A stretch of 64,000 nucleotides of DNA. Origin: Shimia aestuarii (GTDB lineage: Bacteria > Pseudomonadota > Alphaproteobacteria > Rhodobacterales > Rhodobacteraceae). The translations under genes and the position numbers were made by a program. Position 1 is the first letter of the stretch; each line of letters opens with the position of its first letter. The stretch is taken from positions 126,501-190,500 of the forward strand of contig NZ_FOTQ01000003.1 in assembly GCF_900114635.1 (NCBI RefSeq), in the 5' to 3' direction. This document shows positions 18,733-27,519 of this stretch, one piece after another. Below the pieces are notes generated by a model, which did not search any database, was not told where the DNA came from, and saw only the letters and a list, made by a program, of their open reading frames with translations.

Positions 18733-18743
18733 AACAATTTGTT
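18733..18743. promoter_or_regulatory. candidate LysR binding palindrome
   Basis: AACAA-T-TTGTT, five-base arms around one base, lies in the 76-base gap between the divergent lysR and cupin genes. It is short and AT-rich, so chance is possible. Confidence 0.3.
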
Positions 18744-18796
18744 TCAATCATGAATATGGGTCTGGCAGCCTCTGACGAAACAGAAAGGAACTCGTC

Positions 18797-19237
18797 ATGG
18801 ACCGGACAGTGCCGCGCCCGATGAATTGGAACGGAACCGAATATCACATTCAGTTGTCGTCGGAAGAGACAGGCGGATGCATCGGGATATTCTCAAGTGT
18901 CTGCCCACCCGAGAGCGGGCCGCCGCGTCATGTGCACGAAGCAGAGGACGAAACGTTTCATGTGCTGAGCGGCGAGGCGCTGTTCTGGCTGGCGGGGGCG
19001 GAACAGGTGGCGCAGGCCGGGGAAACGGTTTTTGTCCCTCGGGGCGTGGAACATGCGTTCCGTGTGATCGGGCCGCGCCCCGCACGAATGCTGACAATCC
19101 TGACCCCGGGCGGTTTCGAAGGGTTCTTCCGTGAAATGGCCGAGGGGCAGTATCGCATCCCCGAGGACATGGCGGCGATTGGCGCGATTGGCGCGCGCTA
19201 CAACATGACGTTCACCGGGCCGCCACTTGCGGCATGA
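18797..19237 (+). CDS. cupin domain protein
   Basis: 146 residues with one cupin barrel. Motif 1 is seen in PPRHVHEAEDETFHVLSGE, giving two His and a Glu as metal ligands, and motif 2 in VFVPRGVEHAF with the third His. Small cupins of this type are dioxygenases or sugar/metabolite-binding proteins; no substrate can be assigned. Divergent from a LysR gene, which probably controls it. Confidence 0.87.
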   Translation: MDRTVPRPMNWNGTEYHIQLSSEETGGCIGIFSSVCPPESGPPRHVHEAEDETFHVLSGEALFWLAGAEQVAQAGETVFVPRGVEHAFRVIGPRPARMLTILTPGGFEGFFREMAEGQYRIPEDMAAIGAIGARYNMTFTGPPLAA

Positions 19238-19283
19238 GAAGCAAGAATAACGCAATCGGAACAGTGAGTTGAAAGGAAACAAC

Positions 19284-19652
19284 ATGCGTGGAATCTCTTT
19301 TTGGTTTTTCGGGCTGGCAGTGCTTTGCGCCCTGATCGGGATGGGCTGGGGCATCCAGATGTCAGCGACCCACAATCACGATCTGTCTCCGGCACATGCC
19401 CACCTGAACCTGATTGGCTGGGTCGGGTTTGCCATTGCCGGCTTTTATTATCACCTCGTTCCCGCAGCGGCGGATCACTGGCTGGCGCGGGTGCATTTCG
19501 GGGTGGCGGTTCTGGGGCTCGTGCTGATCGTGCCGGGTATCGTGCAGGCCTTGCAGCAGACCGGGGAAACGCTGGCCAAGGCGGGGTCGGTGCTGACGCT
19601 CGTGTCGATGGTGATCTTTGCCGTGACGGTTGTGAAAACGCGGGCGTCCTGA
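19284..19652 (+). CDS. small four-helix membrane protein with conserved-looking His
   Basis: 122 residues from ATG 19284, which has an AAAGGA ribosome site; an upstream TTG lacks one. About four hydrophobic helices. Histidines cluster at THNHDL, PAHAHLNLIGW, FYYHLVP and RVHFGV, a pattern that recalls small heme-copper-oxidase-subunit-I-like proteins, possibly binding heme, but this is a resemblance only. It follows the cupin gene by 46 bases and may share its transcript. Confidence 0.65.
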   Translation: MRGISFWFFGLAVLCALIGMGWGIQMSATHNHDLSPAHAHLNLIGWVGFAIAGFYYHLVPAAADHWLARVHFGVAVLGLVLIVPGIVQALQQTGETLAKAGSVLTLVSMVIFAVTVVKTRAS

Positions 19653-19750
19653 ACGGGGTATGCGGAATTAATATTTGCGCAAGATCAAGGACGGGTTGCA
19701 TGATGATGTCTCAGATGGTCTTAAGACGACGGACCGCAAGGAGACGTGAC

Positions 19751-20077
19751 ATGTTGGAGATTACCCCCTGGAAAGTGGCGCAGGTTGTGCTGATGTCGCG
19801 CGAGCTGGACCGGGCCGAAGGTGAGCTGCGTGGCTTTATCGAACGGCTGAACGAAGAGGAACAGGCCAGCCTTGTGGCTGTCATGTGGATCGGGCGTGAA
19901 GCCTTTGGGGCGGATGAGCTGGAAGAGGCGATCCGCACCGCCAAGTCCGAGGCGACGACTCCGACCGCGGACTACCTTCTCGGCACGCCGCACCTGTCGG
20001 ACCATCTTGAAAACGGGATGGAAGAGCTGGGCATGTCGCTCGCGGATGAGGAAGACGATCTCGTTCGGGGCGGCTGA
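19751..20077 (+). CDS. DUF3775 domain protein
   Basis: 108 residues from the ATG at 19751 (AGGAGACGTGAC upstream). The pattern LEITPWKVAQVVLMSRELDR followed by SLVAVMWIGREAF and PTADYLLGTPHLSDHLENGM is typical of DUF3775, common in Rhodobacterales. Acidic, cytoplasmic, function unknown. A 12-base palindrome AAAACCGGTTTT follows at 20113-20124. Confidence 0.8.
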   Translation: MLEITPWKVAQVVLMSRELDRAEGELRGFIERLNEEEQASLVAVMWIGREAFGADELEEAIRTAKSEATTPTADYLLGTPHLSDHLENGMEELGMSLADEEDDLVRGG

Positions 20078-20187
20078 TCCGCGAATCGGGGTTAATTCGT
20101 TGAATTTCCTGAAAAACCGGTTTTGGTAAAACTTCGGTATTGCATCGGTATCGCGTCGGTGCGGTTTACGGTAATTCGGGCAATTAA

Positions 20188-20217
20188 CGCCCCGCGCGGT
20201 TATGCGTCAGCGGGGCG
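20188..20217 (-). terminator. hairpin overlapping the tetR stop
   Basis: Eight-base arms cgccccgc (20188-20195) and gcggggcg (20210-20217) enclose the tetR stop codon. On the minus strand it is followed by GTTAATTG, a weak T tract, so termination is plausible but not certain. Confidence 0.4.
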
Positions 20218-20800
20218 GCATCAGCCAGGCATCAAGATAAACCGTCAGCCGCGCGCGCAGGTCGGTTTCGTTATGCAGGGCGCAGAATACCAGCGCCATG
20301 GCCTGAACCGCGAAGGCCTGCACCCCCTCGGCCAGAAGCCCGCTGTCGATATCGGAGCGGAACGGGCCGTTGGTCAGTTTGTCTGCCAATAGGTCGATCT
20401 GACGACCGAAATTCATCGCAATGGGCCCGATTTCGCTGCGTGCGGCGGCCCCCGAATGGCGCAGGATTACATCGAACACATAGCGTTCGCAGGTCATGAA
20501 GCGCAGCAGGGGCATGAGGGAATCAACGAGTTCGGCGGTCGAGCGCGGCGGTGGGCGGTGCCCAACCTCGTCCAGAATCGCGTCCATGCGTGCGCCCATC
20601 AACAGATCCATCAGCGCGTCCTTGTCCGGGAAATGCGCGAAGAATGTGCCTTTTGCCACGCCGGCGCGCTGAACCACTTGTTCGACGCGCAGGCCATCGT
20701 ATCCGACCTCTGAAATGACCTTTTCTGCGGCCGCCACAAGGCGGGCGCGGGTTTCCAATGTACGTTTCTGAACTGCTCTGGCCATGGGGTCTTTTGACAT
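20207..20800 (-). CDS. TetR family repressor, controls the divergent oxidoreductase
   Basis: 197 residues. The N-terminal DNA-binding domain shows TRARLVAAAEKVISEVGYDG, then VVQRAGVAKGTFFAHFPDKD, a normal TetR helix-turn-helix. The C-terminal domain is a ligand-binding helical bundle. Three matching palindromes lie in the 98-base gap to the divergent flavodoxin-like reductase, so it most likely represses both itself and the reductase and is released by a quinone or electrophile. The ligand is inferred from the target gene. Confidence 0.92.
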   Translation of the reverse strand: MSKDPMARAVQKRTLETRARLVAAAEKVISEVGYDGLRVEQVVQRAGVAKGTFFAHFPDKDALMDLLMGARMDAILDEVGHRPPPRSTAELVDSLMPLLRFMTCERYVFDVILRHSGAAARSEIGPIAMNFGRQIDLLADKLTNGPFRSDIDSGLLAEGVQAFAVQAMALVFCALHNETDLRARLTVYLDAWLMPPR

Positions 20801-20806
20801 GGTTTC

Positions 20807-20871
20807 TGACCGTGGTCAAATTTTATATTGACCGCGGTCAATTATTGAGGCTAAGAAAATGACCGTGGTCA
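20807..20871. promoter_or_regulatory. three TetR operator palindromes, TGACCGYGGTCA
   Basis: Sites at 20807-20818 (TGACCGTGGTCA), 20829-20840 (TGACCGCGGTCA, extending to a perfect 16-base palindrome at 20827-20842) and 20860-20871 (TGACCGTGGTCA). Centres are 22 and 31 bases apart, close to two and three helical turns, so dimers would sit on one face. All lie between the divergent tetR and reductase starts. Confidence 0.85.
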
Positions 20872-20898
20872 ATTTAATGGATTCGAGGAGTGAGAATC

Positions 20899-21492
20899 AT
20901 GAAGGGCAAACGGGTTTTTGTATTGAACGGGCATCCGGCGGAAAGTTCTCTGACGGGCAGCCTTGCCCAGGCTTATGCGGATGCGGCGCGGGACGCGGGA
21001 CATGATGTGCGCCTGACGCATTTGCATGATTTGCAGTTTGACCCGGATTACGGGTTTGGCGGTTACGTCAACCAGAAGCCGCTGGAACCGGGGTTGGAGC
21101 AGGTGTTGCAGGATATCGAATGGGCCGAACATGTGGTGGTTGCGACCCCGGTCTGGTGGGGTGGGTTCCCGGCCAAGCTCAAGGGGTTGATCGACCGGGC
21201 ATTCCTGCCGGGGCGGACCTTTGACACGCGCAACACGACGGCGATTGGGTTGCCCGCGCCGCTTTTGAAAGGGCGCACGGGGCGGGTGCTGATCCTGTCG
21301 GACACGCCGAACTGGGTGTTCCGGCTTTTCTATCGGAATGCGTTGATGGTGCAGTTGCGCGGGCAGGTGCTTGGCTTCGTTGGAATCAAGCCGCTGAAGA
21401 TCACCCAGTTCAGCGGGGCCAGTCATCCAAAGGACGGGATGGTGCAGAAATGGGTGCGCAAGGTGACGGCAATCGGGGCCGTGGCGGGGTGA
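20899..21492 (+). CDS. NAD(P)H-dependent quinone oxidoreductase, flavodoxin-like fold
   Basis: 197 residues from ATG 20899, with GAGGAG eight bases upstream; a GTG nine bases earlier is disfavoured. Flavodoxin_2-type features: VFVLNGHPAESSLTG for FMN phosphate binding, then VVVATPVWWGGFPAKLKGLIDR and the RTFDTR segment. The family reduces quinones by two electrons using NAD(P)H in the cytoplasm. Regulated by the divergent TetR through three palindromes. Confidence 0.87.
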   Translation: MKGKRVFVLNGHPAESSLTGSLAQAYADAARDAGHDVRLTHLHDLQFDPDYGFGGYVNQKPLEPGLEQVLQDIEWAEHVVVATPVWWGGFPAKLKGLIDRAFLPGRTFDTRNTTAIGLPAPLLKGRTGRVLILSDTPNWVFRLFYRNALMVQLRGQVLGFVGIKPLKITQFSGASHPKDGMVQKWVRKVTAIGAVAG

Positions 21493-21506
21493 GATTGGAA
21501 GGCTTC

Positions 21507-21535
21507 GGCATGGCGACAATGCCAGTCGCCATGCC
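21507..21535 (+). terminator. strong hairpin after the quinone reductase gene
   Basis: Perfect 11-base arms ggcatggcgac (21507-21517) and gtcgccatgcc (21525-21535) with a 7-base loop, 14 bases past the stop. The T tract is poor (gtttg), so it may be a factor-dependent end or a mere stabilising structure. Confidence 0.5.
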
Positions 21536-21957
21536 AGGCGTTTGAATAAGCAGTGGAAGGTCGTTTGAGACCGTACCCACTAAGCATCCCAGAACAGACA
21601 TGGGAGGTGCTTGGTGTTCAGGGATGGGCCAGAACCTGCTATGCATCTGAAATGGTAGGACTTGTTTAGGCGGATAGCCGATATTGATGCAATGCGCCGC
21701 GAAGGGCAGGTTTGAGCCCTTCGTGTCGGCTGCTGCGTTGCAGAAAGTAGCTCGGAGGGAGGTTGCTGATCGAAGTGTGTACCAACTCGCTCGCAAAAAC
21801 GAGAATACGAAGCGGACGTTGATTTTAACCGCATTTCGGGACCAAGCGAGCAGGTAAGCAACGTTGCGCCTGGAACGGAAATGACTTCCAAAAGCGACGG
21901 CCGCGACCGTAGACGATCCGAGTGCAACACTGTCCCGCCTCAAACCGAAGCCAAAAC
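21536..21957. other. gene-less interval of about 420 bases
   Basis: Short open frames exist here on both strands but none has a ribosome site, recognisable domain or Rhodobacterales-like third-base pattern. The stretch is less GC-rich than neighbouring genes and may be decayed coding sequence. I see no RNA gene in it. Confidence 0.5.
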
Positions 21958-24900
21958 TCATGCGGCTGCTGCGCGTCGTTCGTGCGCCAGAGTGCTAAGG
22001 CCCAGGTCATCGAGAATCGCGTATATGGCGGGAAGCGCGAAGAGAACGATCAGGCTGGCCGTCAGCAGTCCGAAGACCAGGCTGGCCACCAGTGGTATCA
22101 GGATTTGCGCTTGCAGGCTGGTCTCGGTCAGGATCGGCAACAGCCCGGCCGCGGTCGTCGTGGTGGTCAGGAAAATTGCCCTGAACCGGGCACGCGCGGC
22201 GCGGGCCGCCGCGATGGCGACAGTTGCCGCGTCACCGTGTTCGCGCTTGACGAAATCTACCAGCAGGATCGAGTTGTTGACCACCACGCCTGCCAGCGCC
22301 ACGAAGCCCAGCATGCTGGGCATTGAGAAATCCAGCCCCATCGCCATATGGCCGAATATCGCCCCGGGCAGCGAAAGCGGAATGACCAGCATGACCACGA
22401 TCGGTTCTACATAGGACCGAAACAGAAAACTCAGCAGCAGGAACACCCCGATCAACCCGACAAGAAACCCTTTTAGCATAGATTGCTGGGTCTTCCCGGC
22501 TTCGGCATTCTGACCTTCGACATCAATCGCGACACCGGGGTATTTCGCCTGCAAGCCGGGCACAAACCGCGTCAGTGTGTCACCGACAATCGCGTTTGCA
22601 TTGGCGATTCGGGTGTCGATCGACCCCTGTACGGTCACGGTCCGCATGCCGTTTTCGCGGTTGATGCGAGCATATCCCTGGCCGGTCTCGATATTTGCCA
22701 CAATGCCAAGCGGGACGTTCGATCCGTCGCCCCTGGCGATGATGAAATCGTCGAAGGCCCGTTCACTGCTCTGGGCTTGAGCGGCAAGCTGGGCCGTGAC
22801 CTCCAGCAGGCTGCCGTCGACCTGCATTTCGCTTATGGTGGTTCCGAAATAAGCCGCGCGCAGCTGATCGGCGATTATCGCGGCGGTCACCCCCATTGGT
22901 CCGGCGGCATCGTTCAGGCTGATCCGCAACTCCCGCTTGCCCGGTCGCAAGTCATCCAGAATCGAAGTGACGCCGTTGTATTGCCACAACCAGTCCTGCA
23001 ATTCGAGCGAGGCCGATTTGAGCAGGGTCAAGTCATCGCCCTTCAGGCGCAGGTCGATGGCGATGCCGGCGGGGCCGATGGTCGATTCAGCGTATTTCAG
23101 GCTGATCACGTCGGGAACCTGCCCGACGATGTCACGCCAAAGCTGCATGATCGCATCGGGACGACTGGTGCGCTCTGCCGAGGGCAGGAGATCGACGCTG
23201 ACCGTCGCGACGTGGGCGCCGGTTTCGAACGCATCGCGGTTCAGGCCGTAATAGACCGAGACATGCCGGATCAGGTCGGCACCTTCGGGCTGTTCCGGCG
23301 AAAGCCGTTCGTTGACCTGATCAAGCCCGTCTTCCAGCCGCGCCACGATCGCCTCGGTGCGCGACAGCGGCGTGCCTTGCGGCAGCAGAACCCGCGCCAC
23401 AATCGTGTCGCCGTCCAGTTCCGGGAAGGCGGTGAATTTCAGATAGCCGCCCGCCAGCATGGCGACCGAGACCAGCAAGACCGCAAAACTCACGCCCGCC
23501 GTCGCATAGCGCCAGCGAATGGTGAAATCGACCAGCGGCCCCACCAGCCGCTCGCGCGTCCACGCCAGCGCAGCCTCGACCCGGGCCGAGATGCCGCCCG
23601 GCTTTGTGCGCGCCTCAAGCGAATGGATAAGATGGTGCGGCAAGATCAGAAACGCCTCGATCAGCGAGATCATCAGCACGAACAGCATCACCACCGGCAC
23701 GACCCGCAGAACCGCGCCAAGGTCGCCCTGCAAAAACGCCAGCGACCCGAAAATCATCGCCGTGGTGCCGAATGACGCCAGAACGTTGGGAAACACCTGC
23801 GCTGCGCCCTCGACCGCTGCGTCCATCGCGCTGCGCCCCTTTTCGCGCAACCGGGCGATGTTTTCGGCAATCACGATGGCATCGTCCATCAACAGACCGA
23901 TCACGATCAGCAGACCCAACGTCGTCATCAGGTTCAGCGAATAGCCGACCAGCCCCATCAGCGCGACGCCGCCCATGAACGAAACCGGCAGCCCCATCGC
24001 GACCCAGAACGAGAACCGAAAACCGAAAAACAGCCACAGCACCAGGAACACCAGCGCCAGACCCTGCAAGCCATTGACCACCACCAGCGTCAGACGATCG
24101 CGCACCACCGAGGCCGCATCGGTGGTGATTTCCATGATCACTCCGGGCGGGGCTTGCTGACTCTCTGCCGCCAGAAACGCCTGCAACGCATCGATGATGC
24201 GCAGCGAATCCTCGGCCCGGGTCTTGTTGATATCCAGAATCGCCGCAGGCCGCCCGTCGAACATGACCACGTCATCATCCAGCGCGAACCGTTCGGTGAT
24301 CTCGGCAATATCGCCCAGCCGGACCTGTCCGCCTCCGGCTGACGAGCGCACGATCAGCGCCGCCAGATCGGCAACGTCGCGGCGTTCCTCGGCTATTCGG
24401 ATCAGCAGGGTCTCGGTCGAGGTCTCTAAGCTGCCCGCCGGCAGATCCAGGCTGCCCGCCTGCACCGCCCGCGCGATATCCGAAACCGAGACGCCGAACT
24501 GGTGCAGCGCCCCGGGTTTCAGGCCGATCTGCAATTCCCGGGTGGAAAACCCTCGAATATCCACCTTGGGAATGCCGCCCCATTGCAGCATCCGGGTGCG
24601 CACATCCTCGGCATAGTCTTTTAGGCCGGTTCTTGTATCGGGGCCGGTGATGGCAATCGAGGCTACGAAATCGGTCTGACCCAGCGGCCTGACGCGGGCG
24701 GCTTCGGCGCGATCCGGAAAATCGGTGATGGCGTCGATTTCGGATTTCACATCCGCCACGAAGCTTTGAAAATCTTCGCCTTCGCGCATTTTCACGATGG
24801 ATCGCGCAGACCCTTCACGCGCCTCGCAGGACTGCCGCTCGATGCCCGTCACCGCGTCCAGCGCGTTTTCGATGCGCTCGCATATGGCGCTTTCGACGTC

Positions 24901-25065
24901 TTCAGGGCGCGCGCCGGGATAGGGCACCGTGATCTCGACCTCGTTCTGTTCGGCACGCGGAAACGTCTCGCGCAGCAGGGTTGGCGCCACGAACAGGCCC
25001 GCCACCAGGAACAGGATCATCAGCAGGTTGGCAATGGTCGGGTGGCCGGCGAAGAACCTGATCAT
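21958..25065 (-). CDS. RND efflux transporter, inner-membrane permease
   Basis: 1035 residues, full AcrB/MexB-like length. N-terminal helix after MIRFFAGHPTIANLLM, two large periplasmic loops, and the proton-relay Asp pair in helix 4 (GLLMDDAIVIAENI). The second half repeats the topology (GFVALAGVVVNNSILLVDFV). It starts by ATGA overlap with the fusion-protein gene. It would export toxic compounds or lipids using proton flow; no outer-membrane channel gene is adjacent, so a TolC-like partner must be encoded elsewhere. Confidence 0.95.
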   Translation of the reverse strand: MIRFFAGHPTIANLLMILFLVAGLFVAPTLLRETFPRAEQNEVEITVPYPGARPEDVESAICERIENALDAVTGIERQSCEAREGSARSIVKMREGEDFQSFVADVKSEIDAITDFPDRAEAARVRPLGQTDFVASIAITGPDTRTGLKDYAEDVRTRMLQWGGIPKVDIRGFSTRELQIGLKPGALHQFGVSVSDIARAVQAGSLDLPAGSLETSTETLLIRIAEERRDVADLAALIVRSSAGGGQVRLGDIAEITERFALDDDVVMFDGRPAAILDINKTRAEDSLRIIDALQAFLAAESQQAPPGVIMEITTDAASVVRDRLTLVVVNGLQGLALVFLVLWLFFGFRFSFWVAMGLPVSFMGGVALMGLVGYSLNLMTTLGLLIVIGLLMDDAIVIAENIARLREKGRSAMDAAVEGAAQVFPNVLASFGTTAMIFGSLAFLQGDLGAVLRVVPVVMLFVLMISLIEAFLILPHHLIHSLEARTKPGGISARVEAALAWTRERLVGPLVDFTIRWRYATAGVSFAVLLVSVAMLAGGYLKFTAFPELDGDTIVARVLLPQGTPLSRTEAIVARLEDGLDQVNERLSPEQPEGADLIRHVSVYYGLNRDAFETGAHVATVSVDLLPSAERTSRPDAIMQLWRDIVGQVPDVISLKYAESTIGPAGIAIDLRLKGDDLTLLKSASLELQDWLWQYNGVTSILDDLRPGKRELRISLNDAAGPMGVTAAIIADQLRAAYFGTTISEMQVDGSLLEVTAQLAAQAQSSERAFDDFIIARGDGSNVPLGIVANIETGQGYARINRENGMRTVTVQGSIDTRIANANAIVGDTLTRFVPGLQAKYPGVAIDVEGQNAEAGKTQQSMLKGFLVGLIGVFLLLSFLFRSYVEPIVVMLVIPLSLPGAIFGHMAMGLDFSMPSMLGFVALAGVVVNNSILLVDFVKREHGDAATVAIAAARAARARFRAIFLTTTTTAAGLLPILTETSLQAQILIPLVASLVFGLLTASLIVLFALPAIYAILDDLGLSTLAHERRAAAA

Positions 25066-26420
25066 TCGGCACTGCCTTCCGCGGCAAGCCGCGCCATCAG
25101 GGCCCTGTCTTCGGTCACGGCCAGCAACATGCCCGGAATGGCCGGGCTGGGTGCGCTGACGACAATGCGCGCGCCCTCTGCAATACCGCCTGTGATCAGG
25201 GCGATCCCGTCCTGCACCAGATCGAATTCGACCGGCACCAGTTGCAGCCGGTCATCGGCATCTGCCACCAGTAGCTGCCCATCCCGCAAGGCGCTGCGCG
25301 GAACGACAACACCGCTTGCGGGTTGCGCCTTTAGAATCACTTCGACGAACATGCCTTTGGTCAGTGGCGGGCGTCTGCCCGGCTCCAGCCCGGAATAGGC
25401 GGTATCAACGCGCACGATCACGCCCAGCGTCCCGGTCTTTTGATCAATCGTGTCACTGATGCGATCCACCGACGCGGCCCATGTCAGAACGTCCTGACCC
25501 AGCCGCAGGTGCACCTCTGCCGAAAGACCCAAGGCACGAAGCGCCTCGGTCATCGCTGACGGGTCGAGCGGCACCGCATCGGTACTGATGTGGGTCGAAT
25601 GCATCAGATTGCGCAGCGCCGCGATCAAAACTTGCGCCTCGACTTCGGCGGCGTCGATTCCGTCCAGTACGGCGGCGGTCTGGCCGACGCGCACGAACTG
25701 CCCGACCTCGACCGAAGTGGACGCAACCCGCGCCGCGAAGGGCAGCGACAGTTCGGTGCGTTCAAGGCTCAGCCTGGCGGTCTCGAGGTTCGATCGGTAG
25801 ACGGCAATCTGCTCGGTCTGCACCGCCCGCTGTGTTGGCAACAGGGCCAATGTGCTTGCCACATTCTGGACCTTCTGGCGCTGTGCCAGAAGTGCCGCGC
25901 GGGCGGCATCACGCACCGTCTGTGGAACGGTCCCGCCTGCAAACAGGGTTTCGGCGCGGTCCAGATCCGCCTCTTTCAGCGCCAGCGCCTGCTTCTCGAT
26001 CTCCAGCGCCGCGGTCTGGTTGACCTCGGACACCGCCAATTCCTCCAACCGGGCCTCGGCGGCGCGGATGTTGGCATTGGCCTGCGCGATGGCCAGGTTG
26101 AAATCGACCGGGGAAAGACGGACCAGCACCGCGCCCGCGGGCAAAATCGCGCCTTTCGCCAGGCCCGGGTTCACATAATCCACCGTGCCACCGACCTGCG
26201 CGATTGCCTCATAGGTTCTGGCCGGGTTGATCAGGCCAAACCCGGCGATGCTGGGTGTGACGGCCCGGACGCGGGCGATGATCGAGCGAACCGGTGTCGC
26301 CCGCTCTGTCAGCGTAATACGCTCCGGCGGCGGGCTGTTCGCGATGATATAGGCAAGTATGCCAGCCCCGATCGCCACCAGCGGCACCGTGACAAACACC
26401 AGTTTCAAGGCATTTCTCAA
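25062..26420 (-). CDS. RND efflux periplasmic adaptor (membrane fusion protein)
   Basis: 452 residues. An N-terminal anchor (LVFVTVPLVAIGAGILAYII), a lipoyl-like half (AIAQVGGTVDYVNPGLAKGA), a coiled-coil hairpin (about 125-210, NIRAAEARLEEL onward), then the second lipoyl half (LSLPFAARVASTSVEVGQFV) and beta-barrel. Start is a TTG overlapping the tetR stop as TTGA; no ATG lies nearby in frame, so coupled translation is likely. Links the permease to an outer-membrane channel. Confidence 0.92.
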   Translation of the reverse strand: MRNALKLVFVTVPLVAIGAGILAYIIANSPPPERITLTERATPVRSIIARVRAVTPSIAGFGLINPARTYEAIAQVGGTVDYVNPGLAKGAILPAGAVLVRLSPVDFNLAIAQANANIRAAEARLEELAVSEVNQTAALEIEKQALALKEADLDRAETLFAGGTVPQTVRDAARAALLAQRQKVQNVASTLALLPTQRAVQTEQIAVYRSNLETARLSLERTELSLPFAARVASTSVEVGQFVRVGQTAAVLDGIDAAEVEAQVLIAALRNLMHSTHISTDAVPLDPSAMTEALRALGLSAEVHLRLGQDVLTWAASVDRISDTIDQKTGTLGVIVRVDTAYSGLEPGRRPPLTKGMFVEVILKAQPASGVVVPRSALRDGQLLVADADDRLQLVPVEFDLVQDGIALITGGIAEGARIVVSAPSPAIPGMLLAVTEDRALMARLAAEGSAE

Positions 26421-27025
26421 TTGCTGTCTCCATTCTCGGCTAGCAGCGACAACTGCAAATCCAGCAACCGCTCGCCTTCGCTCAACAAGATCTCCGGATC
26501 ACGCGTTAAAAGCAGCCGCAAAACCAAGCCCTGTATGATCCCGAAAATCAAGGTTGCACCATCCGACGCGCCGATATCGGCCCGGAAACGGCCGGCAGAC
26601 TGCGCTTGGCGAATGGCGTCGATCAGGTTGTCGCGGAACTTCGACATGCTTGCCCTGATTTGTGTCAATGACGCGTTCTGCGCCTCTGTGGGGTCGCGCA
26701 TCACCATGATTTGCGGCAGGGCAGGATTGTCCCGCACCAGACGCAGATGGCCCAGAACAAGCCGTCGCAAGCTGCGCTCGGGTGTCATTGACGTATCCCG
26801 TGACTTTGCGATGTTGGCCGCGATTAGGTCGCAAAGACTGTCCGCCACACCCTGCCAGATGTCTTCCTTGCTTCTGAAATGCTTGTAGATCGCAGGCTGT
26901 GTCAGCCCAAGCCGATCCGCAATCATCCCCGTCGTCAGCCGATCCGGCCCCGCCTCGAAGGCCAGGTCAAGGGCGGCTTGCACTATCTCGGCCTTTCGGT
27001 CCTGTTGCGATTTTCGCGCTCTCAC
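26417..27025 (-). CDS. TetR family regulator of the RND operon
   Basis: 202 residues from a GTG at 27025 that overlaps the upstream stop as GTGA. The DNA-binding domain reads RKAEIVQAALDLAFEAGPDR then MIADRLGLTQPAIYKHFRSKED. A longer frame upstream lies inside the membrane-protein gene and is rejected. Encoded within the operon it likely controls, with a palindrome upstream of the first gene as the candidate operator. Confidence 0.9.
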   Translation of the reverse strand: MRARKSQQDRKAEIVQAALDLAFEAGPDRLTTGMIADRLGLTQPAIYKHFRSKEDIWQGVADSLCDLIAANIAKSRDTSMTPERSLRRLVLGHLRLVRDNPALPQIMVMRDPTEAQNASLTQIRASMSKFRDNLIDAIRQAQSAGRFRADIGASDGATLIFGIIQGLVLRLLLTRDPEILLSEGERLLDLQLSLLAENGDSN

Positions 27026-27432
27026 GGCCGGCCAGTCCGACGGAACAGAAGCATTGCGATCACTGCCCAGAAGCCCGTTCTGACGGCCAGCGCGCCCACG
27101 GTTCGCATCTCGAAGGCGCTGCCCTGAAGCACCTGGATGCCAAAGACCAGTGCCGCCATCGCTGTTGCCGCCGCGATCAGGGCCGACAGGCCGAATGCCC
27201 AAGCGCGCCCCAGCCAGATGCCAATCCCAGCGAGAACGTAGAAGAACCCTGCAAGGAAGTTGAACCAGACGACAAACGGCACATAGGCGCCCGCCAGTTC
27301 GCGCGCGTCGTCTGGGCCAAACAGGACATTGCCGCCTGAAAACAGAGTCAATAACCCGAAGGCGATTGCAAACAATGCAACGCCCTTCACCCATCTGGAC
27401 GAGCTTGTCGAATGTTCGATAGGGGGTTCCAT
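27022..27432 (-). CDS. four-helix membrane protein leading the RND operon
   Basis: 136 residues from ATG 27432, which has a GGAGG eight bases upstream; earlier ATG/GTG codons at 27447 and 27465 lack one. Four hydrophobic helices (GVALFAIAFGLLTLF, VVWFNFLAGFFYVLAGIGIW, LSALIAAATAMAALVFGI, VGALAVRTGFWAVIAMLLF). No family recognised. Its fixed place at the head of the tetR-adaptor-permease operon suggests a role in or a response to efflux; inference only. Confidence 0.78.
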   Translation of the reverse strand: MEPPIEHSTSSSRWVKGVALFAIAFGLLTLFSGGNVLFGPDDARELAGAYVPFVVWFNFLAGFFYVLAGIGIWLGRAWAFGLSALIAAATAMAALVFGIQVLQGSAFEMRTVGALAVRTGFWAVIAMLLFRRTGRP

Positions 27433-27482
27433 AAGCCACACCTCCATTGCACCGGCAATAGGCACGAACCTGTCCCGGATTG

Positions 27483-27498
27483 GTTATAAGTCTATAAC
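27483..27498. promoter_or_regulatory. candidate TetR operator of the RND operon
   Basis: GTTATA-AGTC-TATAAC, perfect 6-base arms separated by four bases, lies about 50 bases upstream of the operon's first start. The arms also resemble a -10 element, so binding there would block transcription. Confidence 0.55.
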
Positions 27499-27519
27499 TA
27501 ATATCGCTCACGCGAACTT

